Assembly: GCA_003451715.1 (NCBI GenBank)
Contig: DMJN01000335.1
Span: 1-15,546 of the forward strand
From: Gammaproteobacteria bacterium
GTDB lineage: Bacteria > Pseudomonadota > Gammaproteobacteria > Pseudomonadales > Pseudohongiellaceae
Direction of reading: 5' to 3'
DNA length: 15,546 bases
The notes beneath the pieces are model-generated. The model did no database searches. It was not told the DNA's origin and saw only the letters and a program-made list of their open reading frames with translations. Below are positions 6,765 to 12,086 of the stretch, piece by piece; positions within the stretch are counted from its first letter, which is position 1; the number at the start of each line of letters is the position of its first letter. Made by a program: the position numbers and the translations under genes.

Positions 6765-7262
6765 CTATCTAGGCGTCCAGAAGAAGACCTCCCAGTCGCG
6801 CAATGGTTCTGATCCAGGGTACAGCGGCTGATCTATAGATCTACCACCTGCCCACTGTCTCATCATGGCAATGCGCTCGTCACCGAAAATCTCGGTGGCC
6901 TCCATCGCATAGGTTGCTTCGCCAATCCGAAGCCATCCATCACCACCACGGTCCCGCAAGCGTTGCGCCCAGTAACCGCCGTCCGGGCGAGTGGCTGAGA
7001 TTACACCCTCAGGAGTGCCCACCCACGACAGATAGTTAACAAAAGGCGGAAAACCGGCCGGCTTCATGATCATAGGACCCTGGACAGTATCATGAAGCGG
7101 CGTGAAGTCGCTTGGGGCTTCTGTAAGTGTTCCTCCGAGAATTATTCCGGGTGTGCGGGCAAGCCCCGTGTTGCCGAGGTAGGGGGCTGTGAACATCCAG
7201 CTTAGGATTCCGGCCAGCAGTACCGCTGTGATCAAAATTCCAGCGATCTCTTTCTTGTTCAT
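6765..7262 (-). CDS. Small membrane-anchored protein, possible split beta-barrel (DUF385-like)
   Basis: The 165-residue protein has one N-terminal hydrophobic segment (about residues 7-24), which is either an uncleaved anchor or a signal peptide, followed by an extracytoplasmic region. The stretch GGYWAQRLRDRGGDGWLRIGEATYAMEATEIFGDERIAMMRQWA (read here in pieces: GGYWAQRLRDRG at 95-106, GWLRIGEATYAMEATEI at 109-125, DERIAMMRQWA at 128-138) has the pattern of the last strand-turn-helix part of deazaflavin nitroreductase and pyridoxamine-oxidase-like barrels, where residues resembling WYRNL, VGG and AR-ARV occur. That is a weak resemblance only. The ATG has GGAGG on the minus strand (7270-7274), seven bases away. 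A TATATA box lies just upstream of it (7282-7287) with a direct repeat behind it. Otherwise I do not recognise it. Confidence 0.75.
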   Translation of the reverse strand: MNKKEIAGILITAVLLAGILSWMFTAPYLGNTGLARTPGIILGGTLTEAPSDFTPLHDTVQGPMIMKPAGFPPFVNYLSWVGTPEGVISATRPDGGYWAQRLRDRGGDGWLRIGEATYAMEATEIFGDERIAMMRQWAGGRSIDQPLYPGSEPLRDWEVFFWTPR

Positions 7263-7281
7263 TGCCCATCCTCCGAGTCGT

Positions 7282-7319
7282 TATATAGAAAGCCTAAAGA
7301 TAAAGGGGGTTAGCCTAAA
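7282..7319 (-). promoter_or_regulatory. Possible promoter with two TTTAGGCT repeats
   Basis: On the minus strand TATATA (7287-7282) could be the -10 box of the 165-residue protein gene. TTTAGGCT occurs twice upstream of it, at 7298-7291 and 7319-7312, exactly 21 bases apart, and no -35 consensus is present. Tandem half-sites on one DNA face at an activator-dependent promoter would look like this. Confidence 0.35.
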
Positions 7320-7389
7320 AAGACAGTAATTTTACTTCGGCAGCTCTCTTTGCTTCGACACCGCACACCATACCTCCCGATTGCTCCTG

Positions 7390-7414
7390 AAAAACGTTCC
7401 CGCTGAAACGGTTT
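7390..7414 (-). terminator. Possible terminator for the CPBP gene
   Basis: On the minus strand AAAACCGTTT, a short loop and GGGAACGTTTTT form an imperfect A/T-extended hairpin ending in five T. The GCGGGAACGTTTTT half is identical over 14 bases to the strong terminator at 11995-12020. It lies about 60 bases past the CPBP stop. Confidence 0.4.
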
Positions 7415-7418
7415 TGAG

Positions 7419-7466
7419 CGGGGATAGACCACCCTCGCGCTCTTGGTTAATGGTGGTCTATCCCTG
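7419..7466. repeat. REP-like palindrome after the CPBP gene
   Basis: CGGGGATAGACCACC (7419-7433) pairs with GGTGGTCTATCCCTG (7452-7466) over 15 positions with one G-T wobble and an 18-base loop. The arms match the 6714-6757 element, but the loop does not. It begins six bases beyond the stop codon of the minus-strand CPBP gene. Confidence 0.8.
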
Positions 7467-7472
7467 TTTTTC

Positions 7473-8207
7473 CTAGACGATAATCGACTCTCCCAGATAG
7501 AGCTGGGTGACAAGCAAGAGATGTCCTGCCGAGTGCGCCAGGATGACAATCCACAGGTTTCGGCCGCAGAGCAGATAGGCAGTGCCCCAGACGATTCCCA
7601 TGATGAAGGTCATGATCATGCCGCCGATGCCCCACTGAAAATGGATCGAACCGAAGACGAGCGCCTGAATCAGGACTGTCATGAAGGCACCGGCAGCATC
7701 CTGTTCGAAATTCTCTGAGAGCCGCCCCATGAGAAAACCCCGATAGATCACCTCTTCGGGGATTGATGCGGTCAGTGGCAGGACCAGTGCCATGAAGATG
7801 GCAGCACCGAGGTTCCCGGAAATCGAATCGTAGCGGGACAGATCCGGCTCCGGCAGGTCGATGAACATTGAAATCAACAACGGCGCCAGGCTCTGGGCCG
7901 CTATGAAGACAATCAGGATGCCGGCCACTTGCAAGGGCACAGTTGCCCAGCGCTGGGGTCGCCTGAATCCCAGATCCGTGAGGCTGCCGCCGCGGGCCAG
8001 AACAACGCCGACTGCAGCGAAAGCACCGGCGAGGACGGAGAACGCGCCACGAATTTCCGTTGCGAAAGGCATCCATCCCTGGGCAATGGCAAGATCCTCA
8101 AGATAAAAGACGAGGGCTGTCACCGCCACGACGATCATGATATCGATAATGAGTTTTGTTGGTTGCGTCATATTGGGCGTGTTGTAAACAGTGGATACAT
8201 TAGCCAT
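7473..8207 (-). CDS. CPBP-family intramembrane metalloprotease (CAAX/Abi type)
   Basis: This is a polytopic protein of 244-247 residues with all the CPBP motifs. Numbering from the longer start, these are EEVIYRG (Glu154, Glu155, Arg159), FGSIHF (His192) and WIVILAHSAGH (His228), which form the metal site within the membrane. About six to seven hydrophobic segments are visible. Bacterial members cleave membrane or prenylated proteins, process or protect against bacteriocins, or have no known substrate. The Met codon at 8207 is preferred because GGAG (8217-8220, minus strand) is nine bases from it. The Met at 8216 would abut that site directly. The gene is divergent from a TetR regulator, with operator-like repeats between them, so it is the most likely regulatory target. 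Family call firm; substrate unknown. Confidence 0.92.
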   Translation of the reverse strand: MANVSTVYNTPNMTQPTKLIIDIMIVVAVTALVFYLEDLAIAQGWMPFATEIRGAFSVLAGAFAAVGVVLARGGSLTDLGFRRPQRWATVPLQVAGILIVFIAAQSLAPLLISMFIDLPEPDLSRYDSISGNLGAAIFMALVLPLTASIPEEVIYRGFLMGRLSENFEQDAAGAFMTVLIQALVFGSIHFQWGIGGMIMTFIMGIVWGTAYLLCGRNLWIVILAHSAGHLLLVTQLYLGESIIV

Positions 8208-8236
8208 GTTGGACATCTCCTATCGGTTGCTGTAAC

Positions 8237-8264
8237 TTGGACATGAAAATAACAGCGATATACT
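8237..8264 (+). promoter_or_regulatory. Probable tetR promoter
   Basis: TTGGAC (8237-8242), a 16-base spacer and TATACT (8259-8264) form a good sigma-70 promoter. The first operator-like repeat lies across the spacer and the -10 box. Transcription would begin near 8271, giving a leader of about 33 bases that lacks an evident Shine-Dalgarno sequence. Confidence 0.5.
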
Positions 8265-8303
8265 AATAAATAACAACGTTATATATATAAATAACACCGT
8301 TAT
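8249..8303. promoter_or_regulatory. Three operator-like repeats at 21-base spacing
   Basis: ATAACAGCGATAT (8249-8261), ATAACAACGTTAT (8270-8282) and ATAACACCGTTAT (8291-8303) are three copies of an ATAAC-N3-GTTAT partial palindrome whose starts are exactly 21 bases apart, i.e. two helical turns. The last copy touches the tetR ATG. The position between divergent genes is what autoregulatory TetR operators show. Confidence 0.65.
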
Positions 8304-8891
8304 ATGTCAAAAGTCAACACAAAAGATCGAATCATGCAGGCGGCCTCCAAGTTATTCCTGGAGCAGGGCTTCCAGAAGACCTCGATTGCTGCCATCGAAA
8401 CCGCAGCGGGCCTGGTGCCGCGAGCCGGGGCCTTTTACCGACACTTTGACGGCAAGCAGGCGCTCCTGGTGGAGATGGCCAAAACCTACATCTCGGAGAC
8501 GCCGGAGGATTTTGGCCTCGACCGGCTGGCGGACTTTGGCGACACCAGAGCGGAGCTGGTGGCGATCGCGCTGAAATATGAAGAGGCCATGATCCGGCAG
8601 AAACCGTTTGCGCGGCTCATCGAGGAGATTCGCTTGCTGGATTTCGGGGCTGAGCTGCAGAACGAGCTCGACGCCGATATGATGCTCGGGTTTGCGACAT
8701 GGATAAGTGAGAAGCCGGCCGCGAAGGATCTGTCACAGCAACAGCTGGCAGCCCTGCTCGTCAGTGCGCTTGGCGGATGGCTGTTTTACATTTTCAAGGT
8801 TCAGCAGGATACGGCAGTGGACCTGCTGGACCGCGACACCATGCTCAACGAATGGGCGACGCGCTGGGCGGCTATTCTCGACGCAGAATAG
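8304..8891 (+). CDS. TetR/AcrR-family transcriptional regulator
   Basis: The 195-residue protein is the usual TetR length. The N-terminal DNA-binding domain is clear: RIMQAASKLFLEQGFQKTSI (9-28), the recognition helix-turn-helix AIETAAGLVPRAGAFYRHF (30-48) and DGKQALLVEMAK. The C-terminal all-helical part should bind a ligand and form the dimer; the ligand is unknown. It is divergent from the CPBP protease gene and the two share an 87-96-base spacer holding three operator-like repeats, so it likely represses itself and the protease. The start lacks a Shine-Dalgarno sequence: the operator repeat runs directly into the ATG, so translation may be weak or use a nearly unstructured AT-rich leader. 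The stop codon TAG (8889-8891) lies inside the left arm of a REP-like element. Confidence 0.93.
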   Translation: MSKVNTKDRIMQAASKLFLEQGFQKTSIAAIETAAGLVPRAGAFYRHFDGKQALLVEMAKTYISETPEDFGLDRLADFGDTRAELVAIALKYEEAMIRQKPFARLIEEIRLLDFGAELQNELDADMMLGFATWISEKPAAKDLSQQQLAALLVSALGGWLFYIFKVQQDTAVDLLDRDTMLNEWATRWAAILDAE

Positions 8892-8965
8892 GGACAGATT
8901 TATTTTTCGTGACAGCTTGTTGCTGAACGATGGACTGCGCTAAAGAAAATAAATCTATCCCTATT
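8887..8965. repeat. REP-like long-armed palindrome overlapping the tetR stop
   Basis: The 20-base arms at 8887-8906 (AATAGGGACAGATTTATTTT) and 8946-8965 are complementary except at one position, with a 39-base loop. The tetR TAG is part of the left arm. The arms share the GGGACAG/CTATCCC theme with the other elements here but have a distinct AT-rich tail. Confidence 0.75.
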
Positions 8966-9000
8966 TACTCCTTTGATCACCCCTTGTTTGTGTCCGTCAT

Positions 9001-9014
9001 TTGATCTACATCAA
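9001..9014 (+). promoter_or_regulatory. FNR/Anr-type binding site
   Basis: TTGATCTACATCAA matches the FNR consensus TTGAT-N4-ATCAA at all ten specified positions. It is centred 41-42 bases before the transcription start predicted from the TAGACT box at 9036-9041, the class II activator position. A weaker half-palindrome, TTGATGTATGGCAA, follows at 9020-9033. The target would be the copper monooxygenase gene at 9145. Confidence 0.7.
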
Positions 9015-9035
9015 CCAAATTGATGTATGGCAAAT

Positions 9036-9041
9036 TAGACT
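9036..9041 (+). promoter_or_regulatory. Predicted -10 box of the copper monooxygenase gene
   Basis: TAGACT matches the -10 consensus at four of six bases and is placed correctly relative to the FNR-type box, with no -35 needed. The leader to the ATG at 9145 would be about 97 bases. Confidence 0.4.
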
Positions 9042-9144
9042 GCTAAAGCGTGTAAGTGTGATTTTGAATTGAAGAAATTCACTATCCCCAATAAAACAGA
9101 TATGCCAGTAACAAAGCCATCTAAGGCTTAAAGAGGAGCAAAGC

Positions 9145-10863
9145 ATGAGAAAATTAATCACCTTAGGATTGTTTACGATGTTGGCCCTGGTGCCAGCATT
9201 GTCCAGCGCCGCCGATCGAGTAGGCGATTTCACCCTGCTGGATCAGCAGGGTTATTCCCACACAATGAGTTGGTATGACGACCACGCTGCAATTGCCTTC
9301 CTGATACAGGCTAATGGCACCGTAGTCCCCACAAGCACGAGACGTGAGTTTGCGGCATTGCAAACTCGCTTTGATGATCAGGGAATCGAGTTTTTTATGC
9401 TTAATCCCACTGGCACTCAGGACCGCGCTTCTGTGATAGCGGATATGGGGCGCCATGGCAGCAACATGGCGGTTCTAATTGATGATACACAGTTAATTTC
9501 CGAGGCCCTGGGCGTAGACAAGGCCGGGGAAGTCTTTCTCTTTGATCCCAAGACATTTACTGTCGAATTTCGTGGCCCGGTTGGCGCCGAGTTTGAAGCA
9601 GCCCTGGTGGCCAAACTGGCAGGGCAGCCAATTGCCAACCCTGTGGTGGCAACCACGGGAGAAGCTATAGCCTTTCCGGCCAGAGACGCTCACGATCGAG
9701 TCACACCTTCCTACGAAACAGAAATTGCTCCCCTCATTCTGGAGAATTGCGCCAGCTGTCACCATGAGGGCGCCGTTGGACCATTTGCGATGGACAGTCA
9801 CAGCATGATGCAGGCGTGGTCACCTATGATTCGTGAGGTATTGATGACCAAGCGTATGCCTCCCGGTCAGATCGACCCGCACATTGGCGACTTCGTCAAT
9901 GACGGTTTGGTGGGAGACAGCAATGTCCAGAAAATATTGCACTGGATAGCCGCAGGTTCGCCAAGAGACGGCGACTCAGACCCATTGGCAGATAAGGTCT
10001 GGCCAGCAACCAAATGGGCCTTTGGTGAACCTGACTACATCATCAAGATTCCACCAAAATCAATACCTGCTACCGGTGAGATTCCCTATTTATATGACAC
10101 CACCGCAGCCATCGACATTGGCAAGGATCGCTGGGTACGTGCCAGCCAGTATATCGCCGGTGACCCCGGGGTATTACACCATACCCTTCACCGCATCATC
10201 CCACCGGAAAATGCCGGACAGGGCCGCGGCTACAGAAATCCTGGTGCTGGCGATACCGGTAGTCCAGGTCTTTCGCCTTATGTGCCTGGCGCTGAGCCCC
10301 GTATGAATCCTCCTAACACCGGGGGGCTGTTGCGCGACGGTTCCGAACTTGCGGTGCAACTGCACTACACCGCCAATGGTCAGGAAACTGTGGACGCCGG
10401 TGAGATCGGAGTCTGGTTTTATCCAGAAGGTGAGGTGCCTGAGGAAAGAATGTCTGGTCAGTGTGCCTGCATATTCACTCCTACCTGGACTGACATTCCG
10501 GCCCACGATCCGGATTTTGTTCAGACATCCAGCATAACCCTGACCGGGGATGTGGAACTGTACAGTTTCCTCTCGCACATGCACTTCCGTGGCAAGTACA
10601 TGCGCTTCTACGCCGACTATCCGGACGGCACCAGCGAGGAACTGATCAACATCGCCAAGTATGATTACGCCTGGCAGTGGGCTTATACCTATGAAGAGCC
10701 AAAATTCATGCCGGCAGGGACCGTTCTGACAGCCGTGGGTGGCTTCGATAATTCTGCTCAGAACCCTAGTAATCCTGACCCGACTATTCCTATAAGCTGG
10801 GGCCAGCAGAGCTGGGATGAGATGTTCTTCGGCGCCATGCAGTGGAAAGAGGTTAACCGGTGA
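9145..10863 (+). CDS. Redoxin-cytochrome c-PHM-like copper monooxygenase fusion
   Basis: The 572-residue precursor has a signal peptide (about 1-22, LSSAA) and three modules. Residues about 24-160 resemble a peroxiredoxin/TlpA-type domain (VGDFTLLDQQG, IEFFMLNPTG, EVFLFDPKT), but the active-site region QANGTVVPTSTR has no cysteine. Residues about 185-275 are a mono-haem cytochrome c with CASCH (Cys202, Cys205, His206) and a probable distal Met238 in KRMPPG. Residues about 295-570 resemble the type II copper monooxygenases PHM and dopamine beta-monooxygenase: His345-His346 and His407 (LHYT) for the CuH site, and His478, His480 (SHMHFRGK) and Met560 (SWDEM) for CuM. The order matches PHM's H107/H108/H172 and H242/H244/M314. 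Ribosome site GAGGAG is six bases before the ATG, and a terminator follows. The haem domain may replace ascorbate as electron donor. Substrate unknown. Confidence 0.9.
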   Translation: MRKLITLGLFTMLALVPALSSAADRVGDFTLLDQQGYSHTMSWYDDHAAIAFLIQANGTVVPTSTRREFAALQTRFDDQGIEFFMLNPTGTQDRASVIADMGRHGSNMAVLIDDTQLISEALGVDKAGEVFLFDPKTFTVEFRGPVGAEFEAALVAKLAGQPIANPVVATTGEAIAFPARDAHDRVTPSYETEIAPLILENCASCHHEGAVGPFAMDSHSMMQAWSPMIREVLMTKRMPPGQIDPHIGDFVNDGLVGDSNVQKILHWIAAGSPRDGDSDPLADKVWPATKWAFGEPDYIIKIPPKSIPATGEIPYLYDTTAAIDIGKDRWVRASQYIAGDPGVLHHTLHRIIPPENAGQGRGYRNPGAGDTGSPGLSPYVPGAEPRMNPPNTGGLLRDGSELAVQLHYTANGQETVDAGEIGVWFYPEGEVPEERMSGQCACIFTPTWTDIPAHDPDFVQTSSITLTGDVELYSFLSHMHFRGKYMRFYADYPDGTSEELINIAKYDYAWQWAYTYEEPKFMPAGTVLTAVGGFDNSAQNPSNPDPTIPISWGQQSWDEMFFGAMQWKEVNR

Positions 10864-10957
10864 CAGCAATGGTGAAGATTGATTCATCAATCATTGCCTG
10901 AACCCTGTACTAATCTGGTCAGCGGATAAGTATGTAGGCTCCACCTTAGTTTCAAAG

Positions 10958-10990
10958 CGCCCCGACATAGACATGTTGGGGCGTTTTGTT
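10958..10990 (+). terminator. Rho-independent terminator of the copper monooxygenase gene
   Basis: CGCCCCGACAT and ATGTTGGGGCG pair over 11 positions (one G-T wobble) with a four-base loop, followed by TTTTGTT. It lies 95 bases after the stop codon. A smaller hairpin, GATTGA-TTCA-TCAATC (10877-10892), sits just past the stop. Confidence 0.85.
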
Positions 10991-11024
10991 TGGGCTGGTA
11001 TAGAGTGGAAAGAATCCAATAATT

Positions 11025-11067
11025 AAAGGGGACGGAGAGATTACCATTTAATCCCTCTATCCCCTTT
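11025..11067. repeat. Imperfect palindrome, REP-like
   Basis: AAAGGGGACGGAGAGATTA (11025-11043) and TAATCCCTCTATCCCCTTT (11049-11067) are complementary at 16 of 19 positions around a five-base loop. It resembles the other GGGGAC-armed elements but has its own arm sequence. It lies in the spacer before the DUF4097-like gene, between that gene and the preceding terminator. Confidence 0.6.
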
Positions 11068-11156
11068 TTGCTCTCGCCTTGTTCAGCAAGTGTACAGTTT
11101 GGCTAATGCACAATTCCGGCGATTGTATCCAACCATCTTTTAGCTCGGGGAATAAC

Positions 11157-11930
11157 ATGAGACAAATAGCACTGATCGCAATAATGCTTATCGGTTCACC
11201 GGTATTAGTGTACGCAGATTCATGCAACTACGAGAAGGATATCGAATTCACCGTCGACGCAGCCCGCGCACAGAACTTACTGGTAGACGTGGGGGCGGGC
11301 GAACTGGTCATTCGCGGTGATGCCAGCAGCAGTGAGATCGTGGTTTCCGCACAGGCTTGTGCCAGCAGTAGAAACAGATTGGATGACCTGGATTTACGAC
11401 ATCGGCTGAGGGGATCGGATATTGAAATTTATACAGAATTTTATCAAAACCGGCGCCTCTTCTCCTGGTGGGGTTCAGGAAGATCCCGCATCGATATCGA
11501 AATGACGGTTCCTTCGGAACTCGCACTGCGAGTCGACGATGGCAGTGGCGCGGTAACAATCAACGGTGTGGCGGCGCTGGACCTGAATGATGGCTCGGGG
11601 TCGATTCGGATCTCAGACATTGTGGGCGATGTATACATCAATGACGGTTCCGGTTCGATTGAAGTGAGCAATGTGTCCGGTCTGGTAGCGGTGGAGGATG
11701 GTTCTGGAGACATGCGGATCGTTGAAAGCAACGCGGTCCATATCATCGATGACGGATCGGGCGGTATTCGTATTGCGGATATCACTCAAAACGTCTACAT
11801 CGACGACGATGGATCGGGCGGCATCGATGTTCGAAATGTGGGAGGCGATGTGGAGATAGAGGACCACGGCTCGGGCGGAGTGAATGTTGATAACGTGGGC
11901 GGTAATTATTATCTGGATAGTGGTGGTTAG
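11157..11930 (+). CDS. Exported DUF4097-like beta-solenoid protein with DGSG repeats
   Basis: This is a 257-residue precursor with a signal peptide (MRQIALIAIMLIGSPVLVYA, 1-20). The following VDVGAGELVIRGDASSSEIVV resembles the DUF4097/head-GIN type of putative adhesin domain. From about residue 127 to the end, a unit of 17-19 residues repeats about seven times, each opening with DGSG (at 128, 145, 163, 181, 199 and 218; HGSG at 237) and continuing in alternating hydrophobic residues (xIxIxxIxGxVxI). This is the pattern of a right-handed beta-helix with a conserved turn. It is probably periplasmic or surface-bound; no enzymatic motif is seen. The ATG at 11157 is chosen over an in-frame ATG at 11079 because it begins the signal peptide and has GGGG six bases upstream. 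A strong terminator follows. DUF4097 proteins often sit near sigma/anti-sigma genes, but none adjoins it here. Confidence 0.82.
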   Translation: MRQIALIAIMLIGSPVLVYADSCNYEKDIEFTVDAARAQNLLVDVGAGELVIRGDASSSEIVVSAQACASSRNRLDDLDLRHRLRGSDIEIYTEFYQNRRLFSWWGSGRSRIDIEMTVPSELALRVDDGSGAVTINGVAALDLNDGSGSIRISDIVGDVYINDGSGSIEVSNVSGLVAVEDGSGDMRIVESNAVHIIDDGSGGIRIADITQNVYIDDDGSGGIDVRNVGGDVEIEDHGSGGVNVDNVGGNYYLDSGG

Positions 11931-11974
11931 CGATAGAAGCTAATGCGAAACAATAAAAAATCCGGGACCGATCC

Positions 11975-12028
11975 TAACGGCCCCTACTGCCAAGAAACGT
12001 TCCTGCGGGAACGTTTTTTTGGCCGTTA
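11975..12028. repeat. Outer inverted repeat enclosing a terminator
   Basis: TAACGGCC (11975-11982) and GGCCGTTA (12021-12028) are perfect complements flanking the terminator at 11995-12020. GACCGATCC and GGTGGTC on the outer sides extend the symmetry imperfectly. The block could be a composite mobile repeat that carries a terminator. Confidence 0.45.
11995..12020 (+). terminator. Rho-independent terminator after the beta-solenoid gene
   Basis: AAACGTTCC, the loop TGCG and GGAACGTTT, then a run of T (12014-12020), form a strong terminator 64 bases after the stop. On the minus strand the trailing TTTCTT may also give some termination for the convergent acylase gene. Confidence 0.88.
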
Positions 12029-12086
12029 ATTGGTGGTCTGTTGAATTAAGCTACTGGGCACTAATAACTTAAGCATCCCCAGCCCC

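Noticed and set aside
7447..8076. 209-codon minus-strand ORF in another frame
   Set aside because: It overlaps the CPBP protease, which has all catalytic motifs; the alternative product is Arg/Pro/His-rich with no motif.
10174..10890. 238-codon minus-strand ORF
   Set aside because: It lies opposite the copper-monooxygenase domain with its conserved ligands; no recognisable protein pattern.
10877..10892. TTGATTCATCAA as an FNR box
   Set aside because: The half-sites are separated by two bases instead of four, and it sits just after a stop codon; it is better read as a small hairpin.
11079..11156. Upstream ATG extending the beta-solenoid gene by 26 codons
   Set aside because: It would bury the signal peptide behind a polar stretch, and the ATG at 11157 has a ribosome site.
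11567..11900. Spaced DNA repeats as a CRISPR-like array
   Set aside because: The repeat unit is about 54-57 bases, in frame, and encodes the DGSG protein repeat; no conserved repeat with unique spacers is present.
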